From: an uncultured Opitutia bacterium
GTDB taxonomy: Bacteria > Verrucomicrobiota > Verrucomicrobiia > Opitutales > UBA953
Assembly: GCA_903925205.1 (NCBI GenBank)
Contig: CAIYEN010000104.1
Location: forward strand, 1 to 40,450
DNA length: 40,450 nt
Direction of reading: 5' to 3'
The stretch's first letter is position 1. Each line of letters begins with the position of its first letter. The position numbers were made by a program, and so were the translations under genes. Positions 34,352 to 40,450 of the stretch are shown one piece after another. Under the pieces are notes generated by a model, which did not search any database, had not been told where the DNA came from, and saw only the letters and a program-made list of their open reading frames with translations.

Positions 34352-35200
34352 ATGTACCGCGGCCGACTCGCCCCGACGCCCACAGGCTACCTCCACCTCG
34401 GTCACGCCCGCACGTTTGCGTTGGCGGCCGCACGCGCCCAAGCCGCCCAAGGCCAACTCATCTACCGCACCGAGGACCTGGATACCGAACGTTGCCGACC
34501 GGAGTTCGCCCTCGCGGCGCTCGAGGACCTGCGTTGGCTCGGCTTGCTGTGGAATGAAGGCCCTGATGTCCCCGGCCCCCATGCGCCGTACATCCAGTCG
34601 CAACGGCAAGGCTATTTCCTGAAGGTCTGGCAACTGCTCCATGCTTCCGGGGGCCTCTACCCTTGCGATAAATCCCGCCAGGACGTGGCCCGCGCCTTGT
34701 CCGCGCCCCACGCCGAGCACGACGCCGAACCCATCTTCCCACCCGCCTTGCGTCCCCCCGTCGGCGCGGGCCGCGAAGCCACGCGCCCCGACGGTAGCAA
34801 CTGGCGCTTCCGGGTGCCGGACGGCGAGACCATCCGCTTTGATGATCGCTTGCAAGGCCCGCAGGCCTTCGTCGCCGGCAAAGACTTCGGCGACTTCCTC
34901 GTCTGGCGCAAAGATGGCTTCCCAGCGTACGAACTGGCCGTCGTCGCCGATGACCACGCCATGGGCATCACCGAAGTCGTTCGCGGAGCGGACCTCCTGC
35001 TCTCGACGGCCCGCCAGATTCTGCTCTACCGCGCCCTTGGCTGGCCGGAGCCGCATTGGGCGCATGCCCCTCTCGTGGTGGACGCGCAAGGACGCCGCTT
35101 AGCCAAGCGCACCGCGGGCCTATCCATCCGCGAACTCCGCGCGCAGGGACGGTCCCCGCAGGAAATCCTGCAGGCGCCGGTCGCTAGCCTGCTCGGCTAA
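34352..35200 (+). CDS. gluQ: Glutamyl-Q tRNA(Asp) synthetase with degenerate zinc site
   Basis: Truncated class I synthetase homologue that attaches Glu to queuosine in tRNA(Asp). 282 aa from ATG 34352; the track start is 69 codons upstream inside nif3. It has RLAPTPTGYLHLGHARTF (HIGH-like signature), YRTEDLDTERCRPEF, and AYELAVVADDHAMGITEVVRGADLL; the KMSKS loop is reduced to RRLAKRT. There is no anticodon-binding domain, so it is not GltX. The Zn site seen in other GluQRS (C-x-C...Y-x3-C) is reduced to one Cys (LYPCDKSR), with no second pair. The gene is followed by a strong terminator. Confidence 0.92.
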   Translation: MYRGRLAPTPTGYLHLGHARTFALAAARAQAAQGQLIYRTEDLDTERCRPEFALAALEDLRWLGLLWNEGPDVPGPHAPYIQSQRQGYFLKVWQLLHASGGLYPCDKSRQDVARALSAPHAEHDAEPIFPPALRPPVGAGREATRPDGSNWRFRVPDGETIRFDDRLQGPQAFVAGKDFGDFLVWRKDGFPAYELAVVADDHAMGITEVVRGADLLLSTARQILLYRALGWPEPHWAHAPLVVDAQGRRLAKRTAGLSIRELRAQGRSPQEILQAPVASLLG

Positions 35201-35223
35201 CGTCGCCGCCTCCCGCAACAAAA

Positions 35224-35247
35224 ACGCCGGAGGCAAGCCTCCGGCGT
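35224..35247. terminator. Bidirectional terminator between gluQ and thioredoxin gene
   Basis: An 11-bp perfect stem ACGCCGGAGGC / GCCTCCGGCGT has a minimal AA between the arms (a 4-nt loop if the last pair opens). It is preceded by AACAAAA (U-tract on the minus strand) and followed by CTTGGT. It lies between converging genes. Confidence 0.85.
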
Positions 35248-35268
35248 CTTGGTCACTCCGGACGGTAA

Positions 35269-36099
35269 TTAGGCACCCTTGTCGGTCTTCTTCGCTTCTG
35301 CGGCAGGCTTGGCGGCCGGAGCCGTGGCCGCACCCGTGGCGATACGCTCGCGCATGGCCTTCAGGGCGGCGGCGTTCGCACCACCGTCGACCGCAATGGC
35401 TTCATCCATGTACTTCAACGCACGCTCTTTATTCGCTGGGTCGATCTTCTGCGAAGCACTCGCTTTGTTGATGGCGGCCATCAGTTTGCTACCACCCGAA
35501 ACTTCGTCGATGGCCTTACAGGCGCCCTCAAAGTCCTTAGCGTCGACGGCGGCCTTGATCTTGGCGTTGGCGGCGGCACGAGCGGCGCCAGCCTTGGCAC
35601 GGGCTTCATCGGCCTTCTTCTCTTCGTCGACTAGGGCAGCCTTACCTTCGGGCGTATTCTTGTAGGCCGCGAGCTTGTCGAGGTACTGACGAGCGGTCCA
35701 ACCACCAAAACCAACCGAGCGACCGAAGACATCGCCGGTCTTGGCGTCGATGAGCAAGACCGTGGGGTAGCCAGTGATGGCATACATCTTCTGGAGCTCA
35801 GCGTTCTGAGCCTTCAACTCAGGGGCGAGCTGCTTGGTGCGCGGGAAGTCGAGTTCGACGAGCACATACTTACTAGCGGCTTCCTTGGCGAATTCTTCAG
35901 TGTCAAAGACGTTCTTATGCAGAGCCTTGCAAGGGGGGCACCAATCGCTGCCGGTGAAGTCGAGCAACAGCGGCTTACCTTCTTTGAGCGCGACCTTCTT
36001 GGCTTCTTCGAAGTTCGTGAGCCAAGTGGCCTCGGCAAAGGCGGTGGAAAGCGCCCCCAGCAAGACAAGGCTGGAAGCAAGGAGGGACTTGAGGGTCAT
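35269..36099 (-). CDS. Secreted thioredoxin-like protein, CPPC type
   Basis: A 276-residue periplasmic thioredoxin-fold protein. Signal peptide (SLLASSLVLLGALSTAFAEA), then a thioredoxin domain (about 25-140) with SDWCPPCKAL (Cys54 and Cys57) and the cis-Pro segment ITGYPTVLLIDAKTG. The remaining ~130 residues form an Ala-rich helical region and end in PAAKPAAEAKKTDKGA. Similar to the next two genes, sharing DFTGSDWC and the same layout, so the three arose by duplication. It likely reduces or repairs disulfides, perhaps for apocytochrome maturation. A terminator lies upstream, so it is transcribed separately from its paralogues. Confidence 0.88.
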   Translation of the reverse strand: MTLKSLLASSLVLLGALSTAFAEATWLTNFEEAKKVALKEGKPLLLDFTGSDWCPPCKALHKNVFDTEEFAKEAASKYVLVELDFPRTKQLAPELKAQNAELQKMYAITGYPTVLLIDAKTGDVFGRSVGFGGWTARQYLDKLAAYKNTPEGKAALVDEEKKADEARAKAGAARAAANAKIKAAVDAKDFEGACKAIDEVSGGSKLMAAINKASASQKIDPANKERALKYMDEAIAVDGGANAAALKAMRERIATGAATAPAAKPAAEAKKTDKGA

Positions 36100-36130
36100 G
36101 GGGTTTGGGTGTACCCCAAACTACCCATAA

Positions 36131-36166
36131 ACAAAAAGACGCCGCAAGCCTAGGCCGCGACGTCTT
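36131..36166 (-). terminator. Intrinsic terminator of the thioredoxin pair
   Basis: On the minus strand, AAGACGTCGC / GCGGCGTCTT (one mismatch in a 10-bp stem) with an 11-nt loop containing the palindrome GCCTAGGC is followed by TTTGTTT. It is 25 bp after the stop of the 36191 gene and before the next thioredoxin gene. Confidence 0.85.
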
Positions 36167-36190
36167 CAAGAAAACGCTCTAAAAAGCGAC

Positions 36191-37024
36191 TTAGGCGCCC
36201 TTCTTAGCCTCAGCGGCGGGCTTGACCGGGACGGGCTGGCTCAGGTTGGTGCCAGCGGCCATGCGGTCGCGCATCTGCTTGATGCTCGCCAGCATCTTTT
36301 CGTCGCCCGCACATTCTGCGATGGCTTGGTCGGCCCACTTGAGGGCGCGCTCCTTGTTGGCTGGGTCGATGCGCTGGGACATCAAAGCCTTATTGATCGA
36401 AGCCACGGCCTTGCGCGAACCCTGCGCATCCGCGAAGTCTTCGTCGAGCAGCTTGCAGACGGCATCGAAATCCTTGGCTTCGATGGCGGCACGAATCTTG
36501 ACCCCCTGGGCGCTTCGCTTGGCGCTGGCTTCGGCCGCCTTCTTGGTGTCGGCGACGAGCGCGGCCCGGCCTTCGGCGCTATTCTTGAAGGTGGAGAGTT
36601 TGTCGAGGTAAGCCTTCGGGCCCGTGCCCGGACCGTAGCCACTCTGGCGGCCATAAGCCTCGCCGGACTTCGCGTCGATGAGCAGGACCGTGGGGAAACC
36701 GGAAACGGCGAACTTCGCCTGCGTCGCCTTATTCTTGGCCTTCTCTTCGGCGGACTGGGGCTTCTTGTTCGGGAAGTCGAGTTCCACGAGGACGTAGTTC
36801 TTGGCGAACTCTTCGAACTCCGGCTTATCGAAGACTTCGGCGTGGAGCTTGATGCAGAAGCCACACCAGTCGCTACCGGTGAAGTCCACGAAGACGGCTT
36901 TATTTTCCTTCACGGCGACGGCCTTGGCTTCGTCAAGGTCGGTGTACCACTTAGGGGCCGCCAGGGCCGGGAGAGCGGCGATCATCAGGGCGACGAACGC
37001 TGCGAGGGTGTGCTTGGTTTTCAT
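36191..37024 (-). CDS. Secreted thioredoxin-like protein, CGFC type
   Basis: 277 residues with a signal peptide (AAFVALMIAALPALAA), thioredoxin domain with SDWCGFCIKL (Cys54, Cys57), cis-Pro VSGFPTVLLIDAKSG and a helical C-terminal region (about 150-250) ending VPVKPAAEAKKGA. The C-terminal PAAEAKK tail matches that of the 35269 gene, and the helical region shares QRIDPANKERALKWADQAIA with it (there QKIDPANKERALKYMDEAIA), so these two are the closest pair. The start lies 21 bp downstream of the 37046 gene, probably co-transcribed. Family members reduce periplasmic disulfides; the client is unknown. Confidence 0.88.
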   Translation of the reverse strand: MKTKHTLAAFVALMIAALPALAAPKWYTDLDEAKAVAVKENKAVFVDFTGSDWCGFCIKLHAEVFDKPEFEEFAKNYVLVELDFPNKKPQSAEEKAKNKATQAKFAVSGFPTVLLIDAKSGEAYGRQSGYGPGTGPKAYLDKLSTFKNSAEGRAALVADTKKAAEASAKRSAQGVKIRAAIEAKDFDAVCKLLDEDFADAQGSRKAVASINKALMSQRIDPANKERALKWADQAIAECAGDEKMLASIKQMRDRMAAGTNLSQPVPVKPAAEAKKGA

Positions 37025-37045
37025 GGGATTATTGATGGAAAGGGG

Positions 37046-37849
37046 TTACTTCTTAGCGCCGGCCTGTTGGTCGCGGGCATTGACCACGCGCTCCCGGAGC
37101 CCTTTAAGCTCGCCGGCGAAATCGGACTTCGCGTCGGTCGCTAAGGTCGCATCGATGAGTTTAAGCACCGCCTCATGGTCACCGGGCTTGGTCGCCATGG
37201 TGATGCCCATGCGGGCGTTGAAGTTCATGCGCGTCGCAGCTTCACCGGTAACGCCCTTGTCCTTGATGAATTGGGCGAGGGCCTTTTCGGCGCCCGCGAC
37301 GTCCTTTTTCTCGATGAACGGCCCGATGACCCCATCGAGGGCTTCATTGAGTTCGGCCTGCTTGGCTTCGGCCGCCGCCGAGTCCGCGTACTTCTTGACC
37401 CCGGCGTCATTGTTATCTTTCAGGAACTTCGCGAGGGACTTAAGATAGTTAGCCGGGCCGCCTTCTTCGTAACCGGTCGCGGCAAACACCTGTCCCTTCG
37501 CATTCATCAAAAGGATGGTGGGGAAGCCTTGGATATTAAACTGCTTAGCCAGGGCGTCGTTCTTGGCCTTGACCGCGGCATCCAACTTCTTGCCGCGCGG
37601 GAAATCCAGTTCGACGAAGACAAAGTCCTTGGTGGCGACCTCGAAGGCCTTCTGGTCGAAGACCTCCTTCTTCAGCCGGATGCACCAGCCGCACCAATCG
37701 CTACCCGTGAAGTCAACAAGGATGGCCTTCTTCTCCTTCGCAGCAACGGCCTTGGCTTGATCGAGGTCGGTGAGCCAGGTGATTTCGGCGTGGGCCGAAG
37801 CAGCGGCAACCAAAGCGACGACGGGGAGCAGGAAGCGGGGCAGATTCAT
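37046..37849 (-). CDS. Secreted thioredoxin-like protein, CGWC type
   Basis: 267 residues from ATG 37849; the track start is 13 codons upstream and would put a polar stretch before the signal peptide (RFLLPVVALVAAASAHA). The thioredoxin domain has SDWCGWCIRL (Cys53, Cys56) and cis-Pro IQGFPTILLMNAKG. The C-terminal ~120 residues are helical and lack the PAAEAKK tail of the paralogues. It is the first gene of the minus-strand thioredoxin unit and divergent from the CbiX-like gene across 99 bp. Confidence 0.88.
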   Translation of the reverse strand: MNLPRFLLPVVALVAAASAHAEITWLTDLDQAKAVAAKEKKAILVDFTGSDWCGWCIRLKKEVFDQKAFEVATKDFVFVELDFPRGKKLDAAVKAKNDALAKQFNIQGFPTILLMNAKGQVFAATGYEEGGPANYLKSLAKFLKDNNDAGVKKYADSAAAEAKQAELNEALDGVIGPFIEKKDVAGAEKALAQFIKDKGVTGEAATRMNFNARMGITMATKPGDHEAVLKLIDATLATDAKSDFAGELKGLRERVVNARDQQAGAKK

Positions 37850-37948
37850 GGGGAGGGAATTAACTCCGAAGCTTACCCCTGACGGCAAACCACAAATAGC
37901 CTAGACCTGCGTTGCCAAAGCCCTCCCAACCCCCCATACGTACGTGCC

Positions 37949-38917
37949 ATGGCGGCAACCCGCATCCTGCTGGTAGACAATGGCTCCCTGCAACCGGCGG
38001 CCACCCTGCAGCTGCGCCTGCTTTCGAAGGAAGTCGGTCGTTTACTGGGAGAAACCGTACATCCCGTCTCTGTTCTGCACTCGCACAAGATCGCCCCCGC
38101 CCTGCTCGAAGGACAGCCCGCAGTCATCTTCGAAAAAGCCATCCAGCAAGCGAAGGCCGACGGCATCAACGAACTGATTGTGTTGCCTCTGTTCATCGGG
38201 CCGAGCCTCGCCATCACAGAATACCTCCCCAAGGTTTTCGCGGAAGCGAACGCGGGGAAGATGAAGCTGAGCATCCGCGAGCCACTCTTCGGCCCCGAGC
38301 TGATTAGCATGCTGATCGATAACTTGAAGTCGACCGGATGGAGTAAAGGCAGTGGAACGGTCTACCTTTGTGACCACGGCTCCCCCATCCGCGAGGTGAC
38401 GCGCTGCCGCGATTTCTTCGCCTTCTCTCTTCGTAATCAACTCGGCCTGAACGAGGACGAATTGATCGCCTGCTCGATGGAGCGACGAGACGGCGCGGAG
38501 TATGACTTCAACGAACCCTTACTCGAGGATGCGTTACAACAGGCCAAGGGGGACGCCGTCATTCTGATGCTTTTCCTACTGCCCGGCCGTCATGCCGGAT
38601 CTGACGGCGACGTCGCGACCATCGCCAAGGAACACGCCCCCGACGGCTTGGGCTGGAAACTCAGCCCGTTGCTTGGCACACACCCCGCGCTACCGGCGCT
38701 GCTCGTCCGACGACACCTTCACTCTCCCAATTTCAAGACCACCAAGATTGCGGCCATCACCGCGCTGCTCGCCACGGGATTGCTGCCCGTCTTAGGCAGC
38801 ATACCCGCCCCGAAAGACCAAGGAACAGGAGCGAGCCTCATGATCTGGCTCGGAGCATTTGCCGTGATCTTCACCGCGCTCTTCTTCTTACGGGCTAAGG
38901 TCTGGAAGAAAACCTGA
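37949..38917 (+). CDS. Two-domain CbiX/SirB-like chelatase with membrane tail
   Basis: 322 residues. Two tandem CbiX-type domains are inferred (about 1-130 and 135-250), followed by two hydrophobic segments (AAITALLATGLLPVLG and IWLGAFAVIFTALFFLRA). CbiX/SirB proteins insert Fe or Co into sirohydrochlorin using two conserved His. The second half keeps both (DHGSP, His143; LPGRHAGSDGDV, His215). The first half reads DNGS and LPLFIGPSLA, so both His are lost and it may be structural. The membrane anchor is unusual for this family. SUMT and sulfite reductase follow, so ferrochelation for siroheme is the likely task. Confidence 0.75.
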   Translation: MAATRILLVDNGSLQPAATLQLRLLSKEVGRLLGETVHPVSVLHSHKIAPALLEGQPAVIFEKAIQQAKADGINELIVLPLFIGPSLAITEYLPKVFAEANAGKMKLSIREPLFGPELISMLIDNLKSTGWSKGSGTVYLCDHGSPIREVTRCRDFFAFSLRNQLGLNEDELIACSMERRDGAEYDFNEPLLEDALQQAKGDAVILMLFLLPGRHAGSDGDVATIAKEHAPDGLGWKLSPLLGTHPALPALLVRRHLHSPNFKTTKIAAITALLATGLLPVLGSIPAPKDQGTGASLMIWLGAFAVIFTALFFLRAKVWKKT

Positions 38918-38919
38918 AC

Positions 38920-39687
38920 TCAGGCGAACGCCGCAATGCGGCCCATCAGGCCGGCATGACGAGGCGGAGCGACGACGGCACCGACGACCGCGATGAGGGG
39001 CGTCGGCAGTACCGAGACGTCGACTTTGCCTGAAGCGAGGTCGGTCAATGTCGTGAGCACGTCTGAGGCGCCGTCTTGCGAGACCTTTGAAAGTAGCCGA
39101 ATCGGGAGATCCGCTTGAGCGCCGGCAGCGATGAGCTTCACGGCCACCGAAGGCAAAGCCTTGGCACCCATGTAAAGGCAGAGCGTCGCGCCGGTCTCCA
39201 CATGCGCTTTCCAATTCTGGTCGCTACCATCGGCGCAGTGCCCCGTAAGGAAAGTCACCGAAGCAGCTATGCCGCGATGCGTTAATGGAAACGCCGCATC
39301 GGCACCCGCCGCGGTCGCGGCGGTAACGCCAGGCACGACTTCAAAATTAATGCCATGCGCGGCGAGATGATCCATCTCTTCGCCGAGCCGACCAAAGACG
39401 CCAGGATCGCCGCCCTTGAGGCGGACAATCAGGCCACCCTGACGGACCTCGCGAACGAGCACCGTGTTAATCTCATCCTGGGTCATCGAGTGAACCCCGC
39501 AGCGCTTACCGACCGGGACAATCTTCGTGGTCGCGGGAATCTCTTCCAACAAGGCATCCCCTGGCAGGGCGTCATGGATGACGACATCCGCCTGCTTGAG
39601 CAGACGCAGGCCCCGCACGGTGATCAAATCGGGGGCCCCCGGTCCGGCACCGACGAAGACCACCCGGCCTATGTCGCAATTTACCAT
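38920..39687 (-). CDS. cobA: Uroporphyrinogen-III C-methyltransferase (SUMT)
   Basis: Methylates uroporphyrinogen III at C2 and C7 to precorrin-2, the first step toward siroheme or cobalamin. 255 aa with VVFVGAGPGAPDLITVRGL, VIHDAL, the SAM loop LIVRLKGGDPGVFGRLGEE, PGVTAATAAGA and THRGIAASVTFLTGH. It is the stand-alone type, not fused to a CysG dehydrogenase/chelatase domain, and no precorrin-2 dehydrogenase gene is in the window. The stop is 2 bp past the CbiX-like gene stop (convergent); its start is divergent from cysI. Confidence 0.95.
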   Translation of the reverse strand: MVNCDIGRVVFVGAGPGAPDLITVRGLRLLKQADVVIHDALPGDALLEEIPATTKIVPVGKRCGVHSMTQDEINTVLVREVRQGGLIVRLKGGDPGVFGRLGEEMDHLAAHGINFEVVPGVTAATAAGADAAFPLTHRGIAASVTFLTGHCADGSDQNWKAHVETGATLCLYMGAKALPSVAVKLIAAGAQADLPIRLLSKVSQDGASDVLTTLTDLASGKVDVSVLPTPLIAVVGAVVAPPRHAGLMGRIAAFA

Positions 39688-39760
39688 TTATTTAAACTTG
39701 ACCGCTTTTATGTAATCTTGGGTAATCTTATCAAGTATTAATTTACCCGAACCTTTACCT
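39688..39760. promoter_or_regulatory. Divergent AT-rich promoter region cobA/cysI
   Basis: This 73-bp spacer is AT-rich, unlike the flanking genes. Plus strand: TTGACC (39698-39703) could be a -35, with TAATCT further on. GTAATCTT is repeated exactly at 39712-39719 and 39722-39729, period 10, which puts both on one DNA face. Minus strand: TTGATA about 17 bp before ATAAAA. A shared regulator of sulfite reduction and siroheme genes is possible. Confidence 0.5.
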
Positions 39761-40450
39761 ATGGAAAAGCCCACCGAGAAGCCCCTGACCAAGAATGAAG
39801 TGATGAAGGCCGAAAAGCCTGACCTCTCCGGCACAATCCGCGAGACCCTGGCCAACCCGGAGGCGGACCGCTTCAGCGGCGACGACGAACAGTTCATCAA
39901 GTTCCACGGCATCTACCAGCAGGACGACCGCGATAAGCGCAAGACGGGCAAGGAATACTCCGTCATGGTGCGCACGCGCCAAACCGGTGGCATCGTCCCG
40001 GCCGCCCAGTACCTCGTGTACGACGAGCTCTCCGGCCGCTTTGCCAACGGCACCCTGCGCATCACCTCGCGCCAGACTTTCCAATTCCACGGCGTCGCCC
40101 AGCGCGGCATCGGCAGCCTGATCAAGGGTATCAACGATGCACTCTCCTCGACCCTCGCCACCTGCGGGGACGTGAATCGCAACGTCACGGCTCCGTCCAA
40201 CCCTCCGATCGACGCAATCACGCAGGCCGTCGAAGACGACGCGTTCACGCTAACCCGGGCGTTGCTCCCCAAGACCACCTCGTACCACTCCATCTGGGTG
40301 GACGGCGTGCAGGTCGACCTCGGCCTCGGCGAGAAGATCGCCAAGGCTCGCGCTTCCGTCGATCAGACCAACCCTTACCTCCCACCGCCCGCCGACCACG
40401 ACGACAGCGGTGCGCCCGTGGATAAGCTCTACGGCAAGACCTACCTGCCC
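39761..40450 (+). CDS. cysI: Sulfite reductase hemoprotein subunit, N-terminal part
   Basis: Open to the window edge, 230 codons visible; not in the ORF track because there is no stop. I translated it from ATG 39761. The N-terminal half of a siroheme/Fe4S4 sulfite reductase: FHGIYQQDDRDKRK, SVMVRTRQTGGIV, ITSRQTFQFHGVAQRGIGS, GDVNRNVTAPSNP and the last visible DKLYGKTYLP. Similarity is close to E. coli CysI over this part; siroheme and cluster cysteines lie beyond the window. It would reduce sulfite to sulfide in the cytoplasm. A ferredoxin-dependent partner rather than NADPH/CysJ cannot be excluded. It is divergent from cobA. Confidence 0.92.
   Translation, partial: MEKPTEKPLTKNEVMKAEKPDLSGTIRETLANPEADRFSGDDEQFIKFHGIYQQDDRDKRKTGKEYSVMVRTRQTGGIVPAAQYLVYDELSGRFANGTLRITSRQTFQFHGVAQRGIGSLIKGINDALSSTLATCGDVNRNVTAPSNPPIDAITQAVEDDAFTLTRALLPKTTSYHSIWVDGVQVDLGLGEKIAKARASVDQTNPYLPPPADHDDSGAPVDKLYGKTYLP

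Noticed and set aside
1-40450. tRNA, rRNA, CRISPR array, IS element, prophage or att sites
   Set aside because: No tRNA T-loop-like GGTTCGAATCC, no regularly spaced long repeats, no transposase or integrase motifs were seen on either strand.

Overview
The window looks like a GC-rich chromosomal segment from the Verrucomicrobiota, probably close to Opitutia/Opitutales. This is inferred from gene content: a very large PVC-type dehydrogenase/HEAT/cytochrome c protein, an autotransporter with PATR repeats, a secreted formylglycine-type sulfatase, a dnaG-rpoD pair, and several secreted thioredoxins of one lineage-specific type. No phage, IS element, CRISPR array, rRNA or tRNA was seen. Most of it is ordinary core chromosome, densely packed in short operons with 4-bp ATGA/GTGA overlaps.

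Layout. 1-250: intergenic DNA with heptameric GAGTACN repeats on both strands. 248-2376: a D-ribulokinase-like FGGY kinase translationally coupled to a HAD-IIA phosphatase. 2377-4160: two divergent tRNA-modification genes (trhO, trmO/tsaA). 4272-8585: the PVC-type cytochrome c protein, followed by a bidirectional terminator. 8658-11993 (-): a PhoX/DUF839-like autotransporter with a good Pho box upstream. 12174-17311: TPR lipoprotein, dnaG, rpoD and a coupled small lipoprotein. 17346-20041: ychF, terminator, sulfatase. 20054-25852: lipoprotein, ccsBA and an RfaH/NusG-like gene (all overlapping), then a YhcH-type protein and a secreted alpha/beta hydrolase. 26026-27431: pyrF-ispD. 27436-27930 (-): an unrecognised conserved-looking protein. 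28019-30374: menB, an MnmM/YtqB-type methyltransferase and a TIGR01777 epimerase. 30417-35200: LysM/TPR lipoprotein, recF, secG, LolA-like protein, Nif3, gluQ. 35269-37849 (-): three tandem secreted thioredoxin-like paralogues. 37949-40450: a two-domain CbiX-like chelatase with a membrane tail, SUMT (cobA) and the start of the sulfite reductase hemoprotein (cysI, cut by the window edge).

How genes fit together. The last block is a siroheme/assimilatory sulfite reduction unit. ccsBA supplies the c-type haem attachment that the CxxCH protein would need. The envelope genes (secG, LolA-like, lipoproteins, thioredoxins, autotransporter) fit a diderm cell. The sulfatase, hydrolase, YhcH and ribulokinase point to carbohydrate use.

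The observations most worth checking are: (i) the PhoX-like autotransporter with a CTGTCAC-N4-CTGTCAT Pho box; (ii) a DnaG primase whose zinc domain lacks three of four ligands; (iii) a ~120-residue Lys/Ala/Pro-rich tail on the housekeeping sigma factor, with similar low-complexity tails on unrelated proteins; (iv) a CbiX-like protein with one dead half and a membrane anchor; (v) near-absence of Shine-Dalgarno sequences, replaced by C/T-rich leaders. No clearly new multi-gene system was found; the novelty is mainly in unusual versions of known proteins and in regulatory sequence.
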